Of a stretch of 64,000 nucleotides of DNA, positions 36,357 to 46,465 are shown in pieces. The stretch covers positions 372,001 through 436,000 of the forward strand of contig JAQJZZ010000017.1 in NCBI GenBank assembly GCA_030077755.1, in the 5' to 3' direction. This DNA is from Filosporella fistucella (lineage: Eukaryota; Ascomycota; Leotiomycetes; Helotiales). Made by a program: the position numbers and the translations under genes. The notes beneath the pieces are model-generated. The model made no database searches and was not told the origin of the DNA. It was given only the letters and a program-made list of their open reading frames with translations. The first letter of the stretch is position 1. Each line of letters starts with the position of its first letter.

Positions 36357-39300
36357 TTACCACCGACGGCTGTTATATTCATATTAGTCGAGACAAGACA
36401 AACAGGATACCGAACTTACCTATAAGCTGCAGCAACCACAGGTTGAGGTCTCTTTATCTTCCGCACGGGGCCATCCTTTTTCGCTGTACCATTCGACTTC
36501 TTCCGTACCAATTTGCCAAGAATCTCCGCTGAAGTGGGACTCAATGGGCTGCCGGAAGTATCGCTTTCTCCATCCTCTGCTATCTTGGAAGCAGTGTCGG
36601 CATTTTCAACAGTATCACTACTCTTCCTGCCCGATTCTTGTTGTGCAGAGCCGACCTTCTCATTAAGAGGATTTGGAGTGTCATTATTATTTGGCTGGTC
36701 CTGCGATGGCGGCTCAGACGTGATTGAAAGCTCATGATTGCTAAAATCATTCGGGGCAGTAGGGCCACTATAAGAACCATGGGCACTCATATATCCTGAA
36801 TCTTGACGATGTTGACCCTGTCCATTCGTATAGCCAGATTGATTTGGCGGTCCAGGATATTGTATATTATTGGAAGGTCCATTTGGATACGCGCTGGGTG
36901 GACCGTACTGGGCACCGTTCGGTTGTCCATTTTGATATTGAGGAGGATTTGTGTTGGGGTAGGGGCCTTGGTTCTGGACCTGATTGGGGTAGGGACTCGC
37001 AGCATATGGGGTATTCTGAGGAGGTCCATACTGGGTGGGGCTCATCTGCGTGTTATGGCCATAAGGTCCAGAGTTTGGATTTGGTGGTCCGTACTGCTGA
37101 GGGGCCTGCTGATAATTTTGAGGTGGTGCATTCGGATGGGCGTTTGCAGGTGGTCCGTACTGTTGGGGGTATTGAGGATTCATTGCTTGGTTGGGCGGAT
37201 AATTTTGAGGGCCAACATATATTGGGTTACCATAATTTCGAGGCGGTGGTATTGCTTGACCCCATTGCTGAGAGCCTTGCTGGTAAGAGTTGGGAGGGGG
37301 ATTATTATAAGTCTGAGGGGGCCCATATGGAGGGTGAGCGTGACTTGGATTCGTTGGTGGGCCATTTTGATAAGGTGCGGGTGGACCGTATTGAGGAGCA
37401 GAATAGAGAGGCACTTGAGGTCCGTACTGAGCATTAGTAGGTGGACCATATTGTGGTGGACCTTGTGCCGGGTCATGTTGCATATTGACAGGTGGGCCAT
37501 GATTGTAAGGTTGGTTGGGTTGCGGTCCGTTTTCATAAGAATTGCTCGGTTGCGATCCATATTGAGGTCTCTGCTGCTGTCCTTCATACCCGTTATTGTT
37601 TGGAGGAGGGCCATTTGGCATGGGTGCACCTTGATTACCTACGTAAGGGGTATGTTGCTGGGCAGTAGGAGTTTGAGAGGAAGGCGCTGAAATATGATCT
37701 TCTGTTGTGACATATGGCGGTAATGGATCCTCCGTCACAGGTTTTGGTGAGCCAGAAACACCCAGCGAAGCTAATATCGCCTCCGTTGTATCGCCAGAGG
37801 ATGCTTCGCCTTCACCAGGCTGCGGAGCCCAAACGTCATCATCGATTGCTGCTAAACAAGGTGTGCCGCCTCTCTCACCGATAATTAGTGAGATCGTGGT
37901 AGGTGTTGTCACCAACTCGGGCGACTGCTCCTTATCCTCATGCTTTAAGCGCTTGATTGGTGGCTCATCTGATTGATCATCGACAACCGCTTCATGAATC
38001 AGCTGGTTGTCAACGTCCTCTTGCTCATGCTCCGGGTCGTCAGATCTGACTCGCTTGCGAGATATTTCTGGAGTATCACTCGGAATTTCATCCATTTCAA
38101 CATCTCCGTCTCGGTGATGTGCGGCTGTCCAAGCGCCCAGTTTACTCAGAGGGATTAGTGGTCCTTCAAGCTCCGTGTCTGTGAATGCGGGATCTTCTTG
38201 CAAATATGACCATTGAGGTGACTGTCTGATACTGCGTACAAATTCCTTCAGGTTGTCTTTCCTGGCATATCTCGATATCGAAGGAACATCCATTGTCCAG
38301 GCAATCACCAGAGGAACTGGTGTGGATTTGAAAGCTGCCAGTGGTTGAGCCAGAGCCACAGTCTCTGCTATCCGAGGCTCCTTGAAGGCATATTTCAGAT
38401 CCCAGTTGAATAGATCATCCTCATCTTCTTCATCAGACTGCACTTCACCTTCTTCTCGAGCATCGGCATCATCTATATCTTGAAGTTTTGAGGCTGACCG
38501 CTCTTGTTTTACACTTGTTAGCGTGTTGGAATCAAGATTCGGTGGTGTCTTCATCTTAGCAAGTTGGCCAGCAGAAGGGTCTTGTGGGGTGTAGTGGGCA
38601 CTAGCTTGGCTCGAACGTCTCGACTCATGTGAGGCTTTGACAGGAGATCCATTCCAGCTCTGTGGGGGCGGTTGCTGGCTTGAAGTCGAGGCAGGAGTCT
38701 GTGGGGTTTGTCGTGGAGTGTCAGCTCCCACTTGCCAGTTTTGATTTTGCATTTGGCCGCCTCCAAAACTAGGTGTCTGTGAAGGCCGACGATTAGGTCC
38801 ATAGCCGTGACTTTGTTGCTGATGATTTTGTCCTTGATGCTGTTGATATGCATGCTGGCTGGAATTTACTGACGGATCCCTCGAATAGGTTGAGTTGCTT
38901 CGCTGCGGTCTCTGGAAAGGGGGACCGGAATTTGGCGGCGAATTATTCCATTGAGGTTGTGGAGCAGGAGCCTGATATGGTGCAGGGGGTCCTTGATAGC
39001 CTCCAGCATAACCAGTGTTTAGTGGTTGATACGGCTTTTGCGGTGCCTGGTAAGGGGCTGGAGACGGCGCGTTGTACTGCTGGGGTGGTGCTTGATACGG
39101 CGGAGCAACGTATTGTGGTGGTGCATTAGGCTGGGCGTATTGATTTGGTTGAGGTTGGTATCCTGGACGGCCATATTGTTGATTAGGTGGTGGGGCAGTG
39201 TATGGTTGAGGTGCAGAATAAGGGTATTGCTGCGCTGGTGGACCATACTGCTGAGGCGGAATAGGATACGCTTGAGGGCCTTGTTGTTGGTATGATTGAG

Positions 39301-39790
39301 ATGGAGCGACAGGACCAGGAGGCTGTTGGAATCCAGCAGAATTCTGGGCAAAACCACTGCGATTGTTACTAAGCTGTGCTGTGGTAGGTACTTGTTGATA
39401 TCCGGCGTAAGAAACTTCTTGACTATGGGATGAAAATTCAAAGGCACCCTTTTGACTATTGCTCCGGTGCTGTCTTTGGGCATTGGCATTGTTGCCACTG
39501 TATTCTCGAAGAGCACTAGGAGCTTGAGAGATAGGGATACCACTGGGTGGAAATTTGCTTCTCTGGCCCCTGGCCTCACCACACATAAAGGAAGAGATGA
39601 GACTTATAAAATGGGTGACTTACGCAGGCTTCGGCTGACTATTTCCTGGACAATTGACAAGGAAATGTGGACCACCACAATTGAAGCAAACGGGAGGTGG
39701 ATTGGTACTTTGATTCTCAGGAGCTCGGGGTTGTTGAACACCATTGTTCGACGCCGACGCCTGGCCTCTTTGAGACCAGTTCCCCGACAT
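36357..39790 (-). CDS. Zinc-knuckle protein with prion-like Pro/Gln/Tyr/Asn-rich arms
   Basis: Exons (minus): 39790-39624, 39569-36420, 36369-36357; 1,109 residues. If the last intron (GTAAGT...CTAAT...ACAG, 50 nt) is retained, the stop at 36416 ends the protein four residues earlier. A single zinc knuckle lies at residues 35-47 (CFNCGGPHFLVNC), spaced CX2CX3HX4C, one residue shorter than the CX2CX4HX4C standard. Two low-complexity arms rich in Tyr, Pro, Gln and Asn carry eight YGPP motifs, seven of them in the C-terminal arm. Between them is a folded-looking block (DDLFNWDLKYAFKEPRIAETVALAQPL...TMDVPSISRYARKDNLKEFVRSI). Basic NLS-like clusters (RKRVRSDD, KRLKHEDKE) and the tail KIKRPQPVVAAAY suggest a nuclear nucleic-acid-binding protein. 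Function inferred only. Confidence 0.88.
36850..37600 (-). repeat. Low-complexity coding region with YGPP-type repeats
   Basis: Minus-strand coding repeat array within the zinc-knuckle protein: spaced QYGPP or similar units separated by Asn/Gln/Pro-rich spacers. The base pattern (ggtggtccgtactg-like units on the plus strand) also creates long antisense ORFs that are artefacts. Confidence 0.8.
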
Positions 39791-40639
39791 CTCTACAGAC
39801 GAGACGAGATGCGATATCGATCATGAACTCATGGAGCTTCGTTCCGTCACCGTTCTGAAAAGCGATGATAAGAGACCGAATTTGGACGTAACGTGATGAA
39901 TTCTGAAAGACCAACGACGAAAACCTCGGGGAGGAGCCGACAAGCAAAGATATTGTAATAGAGAATGAAGTCGACAAGGAAGGAAGTGAAATGCTGTGAA
40001 ACGTATTTTGGATGCAGCTCCCCGGTCAAGTGTTCAGCACCCTGGCTGAGGTTGCGGCCCAAAGCTCTTTCTATTGCACTATGAAGCAAACAATACGGCA
40101 ATGTGGTCGCCGATGCATGCGCAGCGACCAATGGTAGAATCCAATGCAGATCAGGACGCGAAATTTGAGTGTATGGGAATGCGCAAGAAGAAGAAGAAGT
40201 GAACGCGGGAGCAGAAGCTAACGTGAGAACAAATGTAATGAGATCGAAATTCAGAGACGGAAAAAAGATACTGAGCTCCGACCTAGATTTCTCAACCGAG
40301 CAGCGCTAGATACGGTGGCCATATGTATGACAAGAGACGCAAGGGGAGAGTGCAGAAGTCTAATTGAGCTATGAAGCGACTAACGCCTCCGAAGCCTTGA
40401 TCATCAATCAGATATACATTTTTATTGCAGAAGGTCGAGTTGATGTCAAGTCCACGAACAGGATTCACTCTGTACACTTGGGAAACGACCTGATATGACC
40501 TAGCTCCGTTTTCCGAGCGACCATGTTGTTGCGACAGCAATTCTTACTGAAAGACACCGCTTATGCAAGCTCCAACCCTCCTTCAAAAACAGAGCTTCGT
40601 CGTACCCATCGCACTCGATAATCCGTGCAAACTTGCACC
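39791..40639. promoter_or_regulatory. Divergent region between zinc-knuckle gene and PPG1
   Basis: An 849-nt spacer between divergent starts. It has a CCAAT box-like gaccaatgg at about 40127-40135 and a short AAG run at 40185-40199. Promoter function is inferred from orientation. Confidence 0.45.
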
Positions 40640-41751
40640 ATGCCTGGCCTGCCTTGTGAGTGAAACAGTTTCAACTAGCTCGGCGGAAGACTGATCCATA
40701 TTCTTAGCTTCGGTCGACCTCGATGAGTGCATAGAAAGCTTGTACAAGAAGAATCTCCTTGCCGAATCCGTTATCGAGGCAATATGTGCGAAGACAAAGG
40801 AACTACTGATGCAGGAGAGCAATGTTGTGCATGTTCAAGCCCCAGTCACTGTGGTGGGTGATATACATGGGCAGTTCTATGATCTGATTGAGATCTTCAA
40901 AATTGGTGGATGGTGTCCAGACACGAATTACCTGTTTCTTGGTATGGTTTGCCTCATCCGTACACAGATTTTTGCTGACTCGATAGGCGATTATGTGGAC
41001 CGAGGCATGTTCAGCGTGGAAACGATTTCCCTACTTGTTTGTTTGAAGCTACGATACCCACACCGCGTGCATTTGATCCGTGGAAACCACGAATCTCGAG
41101 GAGTTACACAATCTTATGGCTTTTATACAGAGTGCTCTAGAAAGTACGGGAATGCCAATGTCTGGCACTACTTTACGGATATGTTTGATTTCCTCACCTT
41201 GAGTGTTGTGATCAATGATCAAATCTTCTGTGTACATGGTGGTAAGCTTCGGCGCTTCCAGTTGCTGCCCAAGTACTGATAAATAATATCCAGGTCTCTC
41301 CCCATCCATTCATTCGATTGATCAAATTAAAATTATCGACCGATTCCGCGAAATCCCACACGAAGGTCCAATGGCAGATCTTGTTTGGTCTGATCCCGAC
41401 CCCGAGCGAGACGAATTTTCCCTCTCTCCAAGAGGGGCAGGTTACACTTTTGGTGCACAAGTGGTGAAGAAGTTTCTGGAGGTTAACAAAATGTCACATA
41501 TCCTCCGAGCACACCAACTTTGCCAAGAGGGTTACCAAGTCCTTTATGATGATCGTCTGAGCACTGTCTGGAGTGCTCCAAACTATTGCTACAGATGTGG
41601 AAACATGGCTAGTGTATTGGAGGTCAGTGATACTGGCGAACGATACTTCAACGTTTTTGCAGCGGCTCCTGAGAATGATTTACACAAGGATGCTCAGCAA
41701 GGTCCGGAGAAGATTGCGGATGGAAATACTTTACCAGATTACTTCCTGTGA
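40640..41751 (+). CDS. PPG1: PP2A-like serine/threonine phosphatase PPG1
   Basis: Catalytic subunit of the PPG1 branch of PP2A-like phosphatases; in yeast PPG1 works with the Far/STRIPAK complex. Exons 40640-40655 (16 nt), 40708-40941, 40987-41241, 41294-41751; 320 residues. Metal and catalytic motifs are intact: [36 protein letters not shown], and a DYFL end. Assignment to PPG1 rather than PP2A, PP4 or PP6 rests on the [14 protein letters not shown] start, [24 protein letters not shown], and [12 protein letters not shown]. The long C-terminal extension of yeast PPG1 is missing, so the protein is compact. It has only 49% or so the exon number of the PP2A-C gene and was not made by recent local duplication. 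Confidence 0.92.
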
Positions 41752-42228
41752 ATGTTTGAGAATGAATGTACTTTTATGAGGTGATGGAAATGGCGCTCGG
41801 AAACAGACATGACGGATACAGGGTCGAGCCGAAGACCCTGAGATTGGTCTAGATAGACTGTTATGAGCACTTTTGCGGGTAGATAGATGCGAGCAATGAG
41901 ATACCCTCATGGGAAATGAATCAACTTTCGATTTTGCATTTTACTTGCCGCACAATAGCGAACAACATCTATGTACGACTCAGTCACTTGGTAGAATACA
42001 GTAATATTTCTGCATTTAAATCGCATTCATGTATCCGTCATTTCATCTAATCTCATCCCATCTCTCAAGCCGCTCATAGCAAGTAGCAACCAACCCAACA
42101 CGAGGCAAAGAAAATGAAACACTTTTCAATTCTGCTCAGCTCAAATGCAAATTCTTTTCTTTCGCCTGCCTGCAAAACGTAAACTCAACGCTTCCCGCAA
42201 CTCTAGCCTCATCAAATAAAAAGCACAT
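41752..42228. other. Convergent intergenic region PPG1/Rho-GDI
   Basis: A 477-nt stretch with both 3' UTRs. Nothing else recognised. Confidence 0.5.
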
Positions 42229-43509
42229 CTACCAGTCCTTAGAAATATCAAAAGACCATTCGAACTCTAGATGGCGTTTTTTATCATCGTCTACGAAGGT
42301 GCTGATTGCTGTGTAATGACCGCGAGCGAGCATGCCAGAGGGAGCATCTTCTTCGGCGACTAGGGGTCGTCAGATCTAATATTGAGGAAACAGCAGGAGG
42401 TCACTCACAGCGCTTGGTATAGACAGGTTGCTTGTCTGTGTTGGGTGCAAAGGAACCCTGTGTTGATTATGAGTACGAGAGAGTGAGAAAGGGACGGAGG
42501 ACACACAATCATCTCTTGGTCCTTGCTGACTCTAATGCCCTTTCTCTTCACAATCTGGACATAATGCAGCCCAGACAGAATCTCATGCTGAACCTTGAAC
42601 TTGGCAGTCATGCTGAACTTGACACCTTCCTTTATCTTGAATGGCTTATCTTTGAGAGTGGTCTCTGAGCCCTTGGAAGAGAGATCAATGGTTACTGGAG
42701 GTCGGCCATCGGAGTCCATAGTTAGGGAGAGAATGATGCAGTGGCGGGGATCATTGGGGTCGCTGAGGTCTTTGCCGATTCCACCAAGACCGAGAGATTG
42801 CTTGTATCGTTGCATTGCTTCATCATCGGCATCTGGAAATGTTAGTTGAAGCAAAGGGATATAGACTAAAGATATAATTTGTGTTGTGTAACTCCGGACA
42901 CTTTTCCAGGATATAAAATTGGAATTGGAATTGGAGCTGTAGCTATCTAAACAGGAAGACGAAAGAGGAGCACTGCTGTTTAGATTCTACTTCAGCCAAG
43001 GTACTGATATTAAAGAGTTCCGCCGCTTGGAGAGCTTGTGGAAGCAAAGACACACAATTCTTTCAATTCTCAGAACGATTGTAGTATATTCCGAGCAAGG
43101 GATACCATGTCAAGTCGAAAGCCACACCAGCGAGATCTTGTACACAGCTTCAAACTAGATCCACTGGTCCACCCCCACCTTATGACGTATAGGTTTCTTG
43201 AGTGAACTCGACAATAAGAAGTTACCCCTCCATATCGATGAGGGGTTGGACTGTGAACCCATCACGTGCGTATATCAACTGCGCTGGCAGTTTCATGCAG
43301 CAGAAAGAGCTCAAGGTTGTGAGGCAGAAAATGACAGTAAGGAGAGTATACCCAAAGTCAGAAACAATGAACATGATCTAGATCGAAAGAGAGATAAGAA
43401 ATGAGAACGTACCAAGTTGGTGGTACTCATCCATCGTCTTCTTCTCTCCCACCTTGAACCCCTCAGTCTGCTCTGGAAGCAGATCTTGATCATTGCTGGA
43501 GGACGCCAT
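42229..43509 (-). CDS. RDI1: Rho GDP-dissociation inhibitor
   Basis: Extracts prenylated Rho GTPases from membranes and keeps them GDP-bound in the cytosol. Exons (minus): 43509-43413, 42832-42507, 42457-42409, 42359-42229; 200 residues, the family size. Family segments: EYHQLDADDEAMQRYKQSLGL across the first splice, MDSDGRPPVTIDL, FKIKEGVKFSMTAKFKVQ, HYVQIVKRKGI, MIGSFAPNTD, GMLARGHYTA and the C-terminal LEFEWSFDISKDW of the immunoglobulin-like fold. Intron 1 is 580 nt, roughly ten times the usual local length, and may hold an alternative promoter or regulatory sequence (inference). Upstream region is shared with the BQT4-like gene. Confidence 0.95.
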
Positions 43510-44654
43510 ATTTGCAAAGAGTTGTAGATTCTTGGTTATGATCTCGGACGAAAGAGAAAGTGTCTGTACACTTCGAAATGAATGTTGTGGAAGATGAATT
43601 GTGATACGAGGCTTCTTTGGAAAGAGGTCGTTGTTGATTCTGTAGTGGGGCTGTCTTTGTGCCACTTCAGAGGACTCACCGCTTTTCATGCAAGGTCCCA
43701 TGCACGTGCTTGTAACGAGTCCAGGGTTGAAGCTTGAATTGTTTGAGGGTTTATAGATCTGGGTTGGATGCGATTCAGGTCTGGAACAATCCAATGCGTT
43801 GAAGCTGAGATCTAAAAAGGAAAGTGACACTTGAAGAACTGCTCTTGATAGCTTGCAATCACGTGGTTACGAAAAGGGGTCGCTGTAACACATCAATTGT
43901 CTGGTACTCTGAAGCCCAACTACCGAAATCAGACCAGATAGCAGATAATGTTTGTACGTTGTGTAACAGCTACATCCTCGTTGTTAATCGACCTTCAGTA
44001 TTGTAGACCCAAGAAGACAAACACATCTTCGTTGACTGAATTCACTTCAATTCTACAAGGAGGCCAACGCACTGAGGTCTCTCGATTCGGAAAGGCCCGC
44101 TTTCCCGTCGTTATTACCCCAGCCTCTGATTTATTAGTAGCCTCGACCTCGTGGTCTGAAAGGAACCGGAGCACCCCCAGGACCAACAATTTCTTCCAGG
44201 GATACTCTTTTTATCATCCTCTTTCATACTCCAATCCTTGAGACATTTTTTCGCACATCCGCCTGCGATTGCGGCTTCATCTTATCGCTGTATTTCTGTC
44301 GCGACTCAGTGGTTCACTCCTTCAACCACTCGCAAATCGTCTGAGGTGCTTCCAATCGATAAGGTCACCCATCTGCGCGTGAACATAATCGGACCAGCTT
44401 ACCGCAGTCGCACCCTCCTTCAGTTGTGCTACAGCACATCAGGTACGTCGCAAATAACTTCTTTACTGTGCGATAGTCGATGCGCCCAGCTGAGACATCT
44501 AGATACTCGAGGCTGATCTATTTGTGTAGCAAATTTGCGGCCTTTTCGATTCCTTCCTCGTTGCTCAGTAGTATCTGTGCATCAAGCCTTCACAGCATCA
44601 TCGACTTCACTGTTTCTCAATATATCATTGTAATCGCGAGCATCAGTTGAAGCA
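43510..44654. promoter_or_regulatory. Divergent region Rho-GDI/BQT4-like
   Basis: A 1.15-kb spacer between divergent start codons. Short ORFs here have no splice partners or domain content. Pyrimidine-rich stretches before 44655 look like a 5' leader. Specific sites not identified. Confidence 0.45.
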
Positions 44655-45965
44655 ATGGCGCCAACTCGTGTTCTTCCCGAAAGGTTCAATCCGTTGATGA
44701 CCGACGAGATTCCACCATGTAAGGCGCCAACGGTTGCGACAAAATTTTCGACAATTAACGTGAATTAGATGAAACTCTCGTCGCTCGTCGTCGCCTGGGT
44801 CAGACAGATCTTGCTGTGAAGGCCGGACAAGTCGGGACCTCGAATTCTACAAAACCGAAAAATTTGGGGACGTTCGATTATGCGCATCTTCGAGCTCCGC
44901 TCCCGAAAGGGATCACATCGGGCATTTTTAAACCCTCGCCAGCATCCTACTTCCTCATGCGCCGAAGCTATGACGGATATATTAGTGCAACAGGCATGTT
45001 CAAGGCAACCTTCCCGTATGCTGAGTTGGCCGAGGAAGAGGCAGAGCGCAAATATATCAAGTCTCTCGAAACCACAAGCTCCGACGAGACCGCTGGCAAT
45101 GTTTGGGTACCGCCACAGCATGCTCTCGAGCTTGCAGAGGAGTACCATATTCTACCATGGATCAAAGCTCTTCTAGACAATACCCCGATTGAAGTTAATC
45201 CAGCAAAAGATGCTACCCCAAAGACAATCTCCCCACCTCCAACCTTCTTGGGTGTACAGGAATCTCTAGCACCACCGACACCTAGCCGTGGCCGCCCTCG
45301 AAGATCTGCCTCTCCCAGCAAGATCGCTTCCCCGAGGAAGACGGTTGGTACTACTAGAGCCCGAAAGAGTGCAGCTGCCAAAGCAGAGTCTGCCCGTTCT
45401 GAATCCGTGAAGTCGGAGTCAGTAGAGCCCAGTTCGAAGCCTGTTACCAATGGCTTACAAGAGATACCCGAGACTGCAGCTGTAGAGCCAGAAGCTCCCC
45501 CTAAAGAGGAGCCAGTCGTTCGTGTCAATGTTGATACTGAAGTGGAAGTTAATGGAGATATTGAGACTACCCACACGCATGTCGAGGTGGAAATGCCAGC
45601 AAATTCTCCTGAATTGCCACTACCAGAAGATACTGAGGCTATGATCACCAAGGCTAAGGAAATGGTTGAAGCCGCTATCGCCAGCTCAAATGGCGCAGTT
45701 GTCAGCCACTCGAAGAAAGGCAAGCGGAAGGCGGAGGAGATTGAAGATGGGGATGAGGAGAAAGAGGATGGTGCTGATGAGCCGGCTCCAGCGAAGAGGG
45801 CAAAGACCCAGGCAAATGAACTAAAGAAGGAGCGCATCAAATCACGGGCCTTGTTCGGTATCAGTGCTACCTTACTCGTTGGGTATGTATTTTGAGCTTG
45901 TTTTTAAGATCGTTCACTAATGTTTCTTCAGTGCGGCTGTTCAGTATGCTTTTAACGTCTTATAA
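44655..45965 (+). CDS. BQT4: BQT4-like inner nuclear membrane protein (KilA-N/APSES-fold)
   Basis: Fission yeast Bqt4 anchors telomeres to the inner nuclear membrane via Rap1; orthologues have an APSES/KilA-N-like domain and a C-terminal membrane anchor. Exons 44655-44718, 44769-45882, 45932-45965; 403 residues. N-terminus LPERFNPLMTDEIPPYETLVARRRLGQTDLAVK, then the KilA-N-like core (about 40-140: FDYAHLRAPLPKGI, YFLMRRSYDGYISATGMFKATFPYA, NVWVPPQHALELAEEYHI). A disordered acidic/Ser-rich middle carries NLS-like clusters (SRGRPRRSAS, KKGKRKAEE, AKRAKT). The last ~20 residues form one hydrophobic anchor (ALFGISATLLVGAAVQYAF), completed by the 34-nt final exon. Tail anchoring argues against a soluble APSES transcription factor. 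Confidence 0.88.
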
Positions 45966-46465
45966 GATGGCGAATCAACTGTTAAGGTTGTGTTTCCTTG
46001 AGTCTGCGAATGGAATTAAGGCGTTTTGATGAGTGTCAGGTTGCTTACATAGTTGTGTTACTGTGTATGAGAGCCATGCTGGATACCCAAGTCTCAGGCG
46101 ACACTATTCAGGTACATACAGCAAAAAATTGCGTACTTGGAATGGCCCTAAAGAGGGTTGTTTGATAGGATTTTTAATTTAAATGATGAAGAGTTGACAT
46201 ATCTACCTATCTACTCGTATCTAATTTCTCGGATAATTCTGTTGGGCAGCGGGTCTTTGACAAGCGAGCAAGTCGCTCTTTCCTCCTTTGACGTCCATTT
46301 CAGGAAGGCACCTCTGAGCGAAGTTGCCGAAATCCCATCTTAGATAAATGAGTCTCGCCACAACCCACAACATCTGTATTTTCTGTCTATATTCCCGTCT
46401 CTGAAGCAGTTTCGCATTTCTCGTCCAGCTCACTTGGGTACTTTTCGTTCACTAGGTATCTAGCG
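45966..46465. other. Tandem intergenic region, 0.5 kb
   Basis: 3' flank of the BQT4-like gene and upstream region of the next gene. No feature recognised. Confidence 0.5.

Noticed and set aside
36803..37690. Long plus-strand ORFs (up to 295 codons) at 36803-37690 and 36844-37437
   Set aside because: They are antisense to the YGPP-repeat coding region; their composition is an artefact of the repeat, and the minus-strand gene has a zinc knuckle and proper introns.
44968..45840. 290-codon minus-strand ORF
   Set aside because: Antisense to the BQT4-like coding sequence; Ser-rich composition mirrors Lys/Glu/Ala codons of the sense strand.
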